Assembly (NCBI GenBank): GCA_948438565.1
Contig: CAOJLW010000046.1
Coordinates: 1 to 11,618, forward strand
DNA length: 11,618 bases
From: an uncultured Lachnospiraceae bacterium
GTDB lineage: Bacteria; Bacillota; Clostridia; Lachnospirales; Lachnospiraceae
Reading direction: 5' to 3'
Position 1 is the first letter of the stretch; each line of letters opens with the position of its first letter. Below, piece by piece: positions 7,371 to 11,618 of this stretch. The notes beneath the pieces are model-generated. The model saw nothing but the letters and a program-made list of their open reading frames with translations, was not told the DNA's origin and did not search any database. The translations under genes were made by a program, and so were the position numbers.

Positions 7371-8342
7371 ATGATAACAGTGAAGGGGATTTCAATTGTT
7401 GTACCGTTTTTAAATGAGGAAGAGATTATCAGTCAGTTCTGCGCTGCCTTAGATGCATATCAGAGCAGTTTTCCGCTTCCGTTGGAATTGGTGTTTGTGG
7501 ACGACGGATCGACGGATCATACCACTGCGAATATACAAAAATATCTGTTTTCCAATATAAAAAAAGTAAAGGTTGTAGCGCTGTCCAAGAATTTTGGCTC
7601 CCATTCGGCGCTTCGGGCAGGTTTGCAGAATGTATCGTATGATGTGGTGACATGGATGGGAAGCGATTTGCAGGAACCACTGGAATTATTGGAGCAGGGC
7701 CTTGACAAGATCCAGCAGGGATATGAAGCGGTTTATTTTGAAAAAAAGGCGGTGAAGGTGTCTTTTTTGGAGAAAACGTTTTCCGGATTCTACGCATGGC
7801 TGATGCGGAAATACGCCGTTTCAAATTTTGAGTCCGGCGGTATCAATACGATTATGTTTACCAAAAAGATACTCGATATGCTCAATGCCAATGTAGAGTC
7901 CAATTCTTCTATTATTTTGCAGACATTGAGCTATGGTTATAAACATATTACAGTTCCGATTGCCTATCACGCAAGGAGCGGTGGGAAGTCCAAATGGACG
8001 TTTTCCAAAAAAATAAAATTATTTATCGATTCGTTTGTGGCGTTTTCTTTTATGCCGATTCGCCTTGTCAGTATTATTGGCATCTTGATGTTTGTGGTCG
8101 GTTTTGCCATTGGCCTTGTGACCTTGATCAATAAAATCGCAAATCCGGCAGTTCCGATCGGGTATTCGACGATGACCAGCATGATGGCTTTGGGGTTTGG
8201 CATTACGAATATTTCTCTGGGCATTATTGCGGAATATCTGTGGCGCGCCTATGATGCGGCGCGTAAGCGTCCGGCCTTTATTATTTCCGATGTGGTAGAG
8301 GTTATCAATCAGGATTCGTGTACAAAAGGCTCCGGCAAATAG
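7371..8342 (+). CDS. DPM1/ArnC/GtrB-type GT2 polyprenyl-phosphate glycosyltransferase
   Basis: 323-residue GT-A enzyme likely to move a sugar from an NDP-sugar to undecaprenyl phosphate on the cytoplasmic face. GISIVVPFLNEEE opens the fold. VDDGSTD (D44, D45, D49) binds the nucleotide, and GSDLQEP with D99 is the metal-binding DxD-like motif of this subgroup. HARSGGKSKWTF matches the R.G.SKW segment near the lipid acceptor. Two membrane helices follow at about residues 232-254 (SIIGILMFVVGFAIGLV) and 267-288, then a basic cytoplasmic tail WRAYDAARKRP, exactly the GtrB/ArnC/CsbB layout. These enzymes normally work with a flippase and a GT-C transferase; the membrane protein at 10290 could be that partner. 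The sugar is unknown but the surrounding genes favour an amino or acylamido sugar. Confidence 0.92.
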   Translation: MITVKGISIVVPFLNEEEIISQFCAALDAYQSSFPLPLELVFVDDGSTDHTTANIQKYLFSNIKKVKVVALSKNFGSHSALRAGLQNVSYDVVTWMGSDLQEPLELLEQGLDKIQQGYEAVYFEKKAVKVSFLEKTFSGFYAWLMRKYAVSNFESGGINTIMFTKKILDMLNANVESNSSIILQTLSYGYKHITVPIAYHARSGGKSKWTFSKKIKLFIDSFVAFSFMPIRLVSIIGILMFVVGFAIGLVTLINKIANPAVPIGYSTMTSMMALGFGITNISLGIIAEYLWRAYDAARKRPAFIISDVVEVINQDSCTKGSGK

Positions 8343-8415
8343 CCAAAGAGCCGTTTACCAAGCATAATAACAGGCGTATCCTAAGCAGTGTCTGCGCGGG
8401 ATAGCGTTTGGGAAA

Positions 8416-8420
8416 GAGGG
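8416..8420 (+). promoter_or_regulatory. Ribosome binding site selecting ATG 8427
   Basis: GAGGG lies 6 bases before the ATG at 8427. The open frame extends 13 codons further upstream to 8388, but that stretch has no family similarity and no better site. Confidence 0.7.
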
Positions 8421-8426
8421 ATCATT

Positions 8427-9620
8427 ATGGAAGTAAAAATTTTAGACCTGTCCAGGCAGTATGCATTGATTCAGGAAAAAGTAGAACAGGCCGTATGCGA
8501 GCAGATGAAAAGCGGTATGTATATCGGCGGTAAGGCAGTCGCGGATTTTGAGAAAAAGTTTGCGGAGTATATCGGCGTTAAGCACGCAATTTCTGTTAAC
8601 AGCGGGACGGATTCTTTGGTCATTGCGTTAAGAGCGCTTGGAATCGGAGAAGGGGACGAGGTGATTACAACGCCGTTTACCTTTTTTGCAACAGCAGAGA
8701 CGATTGCCATGGTAGGCGCGGTTCCGGTTTTTGTAGATGTAGAAGAGGATACGTATAATATCGATCCGGATAAAATCGAAGAGAAGATCACGAATAAGAC
8801 GAAAGCGATCCTGCCCGTGCATATTTTTGGACAGCCTGCCAATATGGAGCGGATTATGCAGATTGCGGACAAGCATGGACTGGCCGTTGTGGAGGATGCG
8901 TGCCAGGCGGTAGGCGCGAAGATCGCAGAGCAAAAGGTGGGATCGATGGGAAATGCCGGATGCTTTTCCTTTTTTCCGACGAAAAACCTTGGCGCTTTTG
9001 GCGACGGCGGCATGATTACCACCAACGACGATACGCTTGCCGTGATATGCCGGGCTTATAAAGAGCATGGCATGGCGCAAAACGGAGCGAAAGCCAGGTT
9101 TATTTTACAGGGGGTAGAGGATGATTTGGCCGATACCGTTTCGCCGGACGGTCTGTATAATCCTTATAAATATTATAATTATCTGATCGCCCATAACTCA
9201 AGGCTCGACGCTATTCAGGCCAGAGTATTGGATATTAAATTGGATTATCTGGATGACTTTAATGCCAAAAGAGCGGAAATTGCCAGCTATTATAACAGCG
9301 AGCTTTCCGTATGCGCCGATGTGGTGACGCCCAAGGTAACCGATGGCGTTACGCCGGTTTGGCATCAGTATGCGTTCCGCTGCGGCAAAAAGGATGCGAT
9401 GGGCAATTTCCTGGCGCAAAAGGGAGTCGGGAGCGCGGCGTTTTATCCGGTTCCGCTGCATCTGCAAAAGGCGTTTACGTATCTGGGTTATCAGGAAGGG
9501 GATCTGCCGGTAGCGGAGATGCTGACCAAACAGACCGTATGTCTGCCGATTTTCCCAGAGCTTACCAAAGAAGAATTGCAGTATGTGACAGAAAACGTGA
9601 AGGCGTTTTTTGAAGGTTAG
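8427..9620 (+). CDS. DegT/DnrJ/EryC1/StrS-family PLP sugar aminotransferase (second copy, WbpE/WlbC/FdtB-like)
   Basis: About 397 residues. VKILDLSRQYALIQ and SGMYIGGKAVADFE begin the protein as in 3-aminotransferases of the WbpE, WlbC and FdtB/QdtB group. HAISVNSGTDSLVIAL binds the PLP phosphate, VVEDACQAVGA holds D157 for the ring nitrogen, and SFFPTKNLGAFGDGGM holds the Schiff-base lysine K186. NSRLDAIQARVL follows. A long segment between YKEHGMAQ and YLIAHNSRLD (about residues 215-252) is larger than the short loop of many relatives. The K-N-L-G-A form differs from the K-S-I-T-T form of the first copy, so the two are separate subfamilies rather than a recent duplicate and probably act on different keto-sugars or positions. 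The neighbour 8 bases downstream is a WlbB/WbpD-like acetyltransferase, supporting a 3-amino then 3-acetamido sequence. Regiochemistry is inferred. Confidence 0.93.
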   Translation: MEVKILDLSRQYALIQEKVEQAVCEQMKSGMYIGGKAVADFEKKFAEYIGVKHAISVNSGTDSLVIALRALGIGEGDEVITTPFTFFATAETIAMVGAVPVFVDVEEDTYNIDPDKIEEKITNKTKAILPVHIFGQPANMERIMQIADKHGLAVVEDACQAVGAKIAEQKVGSMGNAGCFSFFPTKNLGAFGDGGMITTNDDTLAVICRAYKEHGMAQNGAKARFILQGVEDDLADTVSPDGLYNPYKYYNYLIAHNSRLDAIQARVLDIKLDYLDDFNAKRAEIASYYNSELSVCADVVTPKVTDGVTPVWHQYAFRCGKKDAMGNFLAQKGVGSAAFYPVPLHLQKAFTYLGYQEGDLPVAEMLTKQTVCLPIFPELTKEELQYVTENVKAFFEG

Positions 9621-9628
9621 GAGGAGCT

Positions 9629-10156
9629 ATGTCAGTTTTTATTCATCCTACGGCTGAAGTGTCCAAAGAGGCTCAGATTGGGGACGGCACAAAAATATGG
9701 AATTTGGCGCAGGTGCGGGAAGGCTGCGTGATCGGCGAGGACTGCATCATCAGCAAAAATGTATATATCGATACGCAGGCGGTTTTGGGAAACCGCGTCA
9801 AGGTACAGAATAATGTCAATGTCTATCATGGGGTAGAGGTGGAGGACGATGTGTTTTTAGGTCCTTCGATGACGTTTACCAATGATTTTTATCCAAGGGC
9901 GTTTAACGCGGATTGGGAAATTACAAAGACCTGTGTGAAAACAGGAGCGTCGATTGGGGCGAATGCGACGATTGTCTGCGGCAATACGATTGGCGAATAT
10001 GCCATGGTCGGTTCCGGCAGCGTTGTGACCAAGGATGTGCCTGCCTATGCGTTGGTTGTCGGCAACCCGGCCAGACAGATTGGATGGGTATGTAAGTGCG
10101 GCAGACGGACCAATGGCAAGGTTTGTCCGCATTGCGGTTTGGAAATACCGGTTTAG
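9629..10156 (+). CDS. WlbB/WbpD-like sugar N-acetyltransferase with zinc-ribbon tail
   Basis: 175-residue left-handed beta-helix acyltransferase. FIHPTAEVSKEAQIGDGTKIW, VQNNVNVYHGVEVEDDVFLGP, MTFTND and YALVVGNPARQIGW follow the WlbB/WbpD/FdtC pattern closely. Those enzymes acetylate the 3-amino group made by the partner DegT enzyme, using acetyl-CoA, and work as trimers. The usual body ends near residue 153. Here a tail follows with C155-x-C157 and C166-x2-C169, a small zinc-ribbon-like knuckle. It may stabilise the trimer or contact a partner. AGGAGGAG overlaps the previous stop and lies close to the ATG, so translation is probably coupled to the aminotransferase. Function as a sugar N-acetyltransferase is well supported; acceptor identity is inferred from context. 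Confidence 0.9.
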   Translation: MSVFIHPTAEVSKEAQIGDGTKIWNLAQVREGCVIGEDCIISKNVYIDTQAVLGNRVKVQNNVNVYHGVEVEDDVFLGPSMTFTNDFYPRAFNADWEITKTCVKTGASIGANATIVCGNTIGEYAMVGSGSVVTKDVPAYALVVGNPARQIGWVCKCGRRTNGKVCPHCGLEIPV

Positions 10157-10165
10157 AGACATCAA

Positions 10166-10201
10166 AATCTTCCTGTATAATCTTCATTATGCAGGAAGAT
10201 T
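10166..10201 (+). other. Strong 36-base hairpin (inverted repeat)
   Basis: Left arm AATCTTCCTGTATAAT (10166-10181), loop CTTC, right arm ATTATGCAGGAAGATT (10186-10201). All 16 positions pair in + strand RNA; one is a G-U wobble that would be an A-C mismatch in minus strand RNA. No run of U follows, so it is not a classic intrinsic terminator. It begins 10 bases after the acetyltransferase stop and could be an attenuator, an RNA processing or stabilising element, or a short repeat relic. Confidence 0.75.
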
Positions 10202-10276
10202 CTATATCATGGATACTCTCTTGTCTATGGAGGGTATGCTTTGCGGTTAAAATTTCAGAAATGCGTATGGTACGCC

Positions 10277-10282
10277 AGGAGG
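10277..10282 (+). promoter_or_regulatory. Ribosome binding site for a GTG start
   Basis: AGGAGG lies 7 bases before the GTG at 10290. The nearby ATG at 10294 is in another frame that stops soon after, so the GTG is the start. Confidence 0.8.
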
Positions 10283-10289
10283 AAATATT

Positions 10290-11618
10290 GTGAATGAGAA
10301 GCGAACGGTGCGGCTGCGGGAAAAGTGGCCATATTTGGGAGTGGCTGCTATTGTCATAGCTGTTTTGTGTGTCTTATACAGGGATTTGGATATTCGGATG
10401 CCGGTAGTGTATAACGGCGGAGATGAGTTCGGCGTATTTTATATTATAAAAACTATTAAAGAAACGGGTTGGTATTTGGTCAACCCGAGAGTTGGCGGTG
10501 TGACAGGCGGAGATCTGTTTGATTACGTCTATTCGGACAGCCTTTCTTTTTTCATGGTAAAAGTGATCGGCCTGTTTGTAAGCAATGTCTATATGGTTGG
10601 AAACCTCTTTTATTTTGGGAATTATATTCTCGCAGCGTGCAGTGCTTTGTATGTCTGCCGCAAGCTTAAGATCCGCAACGAGGTTTCGATTGCAGTGTCG
10701 GTTTTATATGCCTTTTCCACCTATATACAGTGCCGGTATGGCCATCTTTGGCTGACGCCGTATTTTTTGCTGCCGCTTGTCTGTCTGGTGGCTATTTGGA
10801 TCTGTGAAGGGACGGTTACGGACGGACAGGAAAAATTTTGGAAGAGCAAGCAATTTTATCTGGCGGCCATTTTTTCCTTTTTATGTGCGTTTACCGGATT
10901 TTACTATGCGTTTTTTACGTGTGTGATCTATGCGGCGGCCATTGTCATCCGTTGGATTAATATCGGCTTCAAAAAGCTGCGTAAAGAGCTTTATTCCGTA
11001 ATCTTGATTGGAATGACGATATTTGGCGTGGCGTTAAATGCCATGCCCAACCTGATTTATTGGATGCAGAATGGGTCGAACAGCCAGAGCGAACTGGCGA
11101 TTCGGGGAATCGGCGATGCGGAAACGTACGGGTTAAAGCTGATTCAGCTGATTTTGCCGCGCGTCAATCATCGGATTTCAGTAGTCAATCACTTTGTTTT
11201 AAAATATTTTCAGAATTATCCCCTGGTCAATGAGAATTATATGTCTACTCTGGGCCTGGTTGCTACGATTGGCCTTTTGCTGTCGTTTATTTGGCTGTTT
11301 GGCAGATATGCCGGCAGGAGAAAGACGTGCGCATATCTGATTTTGGCTTTGTTTTTGGTCGGCACGATAGGCGGTGTGGGGAGTCTGTTTTCTCTGCTGA
11401 TCAAAACGCCGATGCGCTGTTATAACCGGCTCAGCATTATGATTCTGTTTCTTTGCCTGGTCTGTGTGGCGTTTGCCCTGGAGGATGTGCGCGCAAAGAT
11501 GAAACAGGCGTTGTTTGTCGGTTTGCTTGTGGCTATGATGCTGCTTGGAATTTTAGATCAGACCATCGACTATACCGTACCGCCGGAGCAGCACGCGAAT
11601 TTTACGAGTACGCAGAAT
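10290..11618 (+). CDS. Multi-pass membrane protein, GT-C glycosyltransferase-like, 3'-truncated by window edge
   Basis: The frame is open from a GTG start to the last base, 443 codons without a stop, so the C-terminus is outside the window. Residues 1-15 are basic and cytoplasmic; a first helix (LGVAAIVIAVLCVL, 16-29) is followed by a loop with VVYNGGDEFGVFYIIK. The D45/E46 pair in this first outer loop fits the catalytic acid of GT-C enzymes, which use lipid-phosphate sugars outside the membrane. VNPRVGGVTGGDLFDY and a run of further hydrophobic helices follow (for example YLAAIFSFLCAFTGFYYAFF and TLGLVATIGLLLSFIW). No named family can be fixed by eye; YfhO/GtrC-like proteins are the closest idea. 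With the GT2 gene upstream it could form a two-step lipid-linked glycosylation pair. A polymerase or transporter role remains possible. Confidence 0.8.
   Translation, partial: MNEKRTVRLREKWPYLGVAAIVIAVLCVLYRDLDIRMPVVYNGGDEFGVFYIIKTIKETGWYLVNPRVGGVTGGDLFDYVYSDSLSFFMVKVIGLFVSNVYMVGNLFYFGNYILAACSALYVCRKLKIRNEVSIAVSVLYAFSTYIQCRYGHLWLTPYFLLPLVCLVAIWICEGTVTDGQEKFWKSKQFYLAAIFSFLCAFTGFYYAFFTCVIYAAAIVIRWINIGFKKLRKELYSVILIGMTIFGVALNAMPNLIYWMQNGSNSQSELAIRGIGDAETYGLKLIQLILPRVNHRISVVNHFVLKYFQNYPLVNENYMSTLGLVATIGLLLSFIWLFGRYAGRRKTCAYLILALFLVGTIGGVGSLFSLLIKTPMRCYNRLSIMILFLCLVCVAFALEDVRAKMKQALFVGLLVAMMLLGILDQTIDYTVPPEQHANFTSTQN

Noticed and set aside
8471..9025. Long minus-strand open frame (184 codons) opposite the second aminotransferase
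   Set aside because: The + strand frame has full DegT motifs; the minus-strand product shows no recognisable family and is explained as a shadow frame.
10176..10181. Perfect TATAAT as a promoter -10 for the membrane protein gene
   Set aside because: It forms part of the hairpin arm and has no convincing -35 box at 16-18 bases upstream, so it is more simply part of the inverted repeat.
10416..10430. GGDEF string, the signature of diguanylate cyclases
   Set aside because: It lies in the first outer loop of a multi-pass membrane protein, directly after one helix, with no cyclase domain around it. The D-E pair fits a GT-C loop better, so the match is a coincidence.

Overview
This window is an interior piece of a surface-glycan biosynthesis cluster. 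Every supported gene lies on the + strand. Most genes are tightly packed: a 4-base overlap at one junction and gaps of 8-17 bases at five others, with larger gaps of 54, 84, 133 and 184 bases. Strong AGGAGG-type ribosome binding sites, moderate base composition and the style of the proteins suggest a low-to-mid GC Gram-positive, most likely a clostridial (Lachnospiraceae-like) bacterium. That assignment is inference; there is no rRNA or marker gene here. No tRNA, rRNA, CRISPR array, transposase or integrase was seen.

Layout: (1) 1-1949 holds two adjacent, paralogous GT4 glycosyltransferases; the first is cut by the left edge. (2) 1950-2133 is a 184-base gap with a plausible sigma-A promoter. 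(3) 2134-7353 holds a nucleotide-sugar modification block: a Gfo/Idh/MocA oxidoreductase, a DegT-type PLP aminotransferase, a sugar 4,6-dehydratase-like SDR, an uncharacterised two-domain Rossmann-like protein and an LpxD-like acyltransferase. (4) 7371-8342 is a DPM1/ArnC-type GT2 with two C-terminal membrane helices. (5) 8427-10156 is a second DegT aminotransferase followed by a WlbB/WbpD-type N-acetyltransferase with an added zinc-ribbon tail. (6) 10157-10289 carries a striking 36-base hairpin. (7) From 10290 to the right edge runs a large multi-pass membrane protein resembling GT-C glycosyltransferases, incomplete here.

How the genes may work together (inference): the oxidoreductase, dehydratase, two aminotransferases and two left-handed beta-helix acyltransferases could turn an NDP-hexose into one sugar with two acylamido groups, or into two different amino sugars. 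The 3-amino branch resembles WbpB/WbpE/WbpD and WlbA/WlbC/WlbB, or GnnA/GnnB. The 4-amino branch resembles LegB/LegC or PglF/PglE/PglD. The GT2 could load a sugar onto undecaprenyl phosphate and the GT-C-like protein could use that lipid-linked donor outside the membrane, while the GT4 enzymes build the glycan in the cytoplasm.

The least understood gene is 5383-6438, a conserved-looking protein with no assigned function placed between the dehydratase and the LpxD-like acyltransferase.
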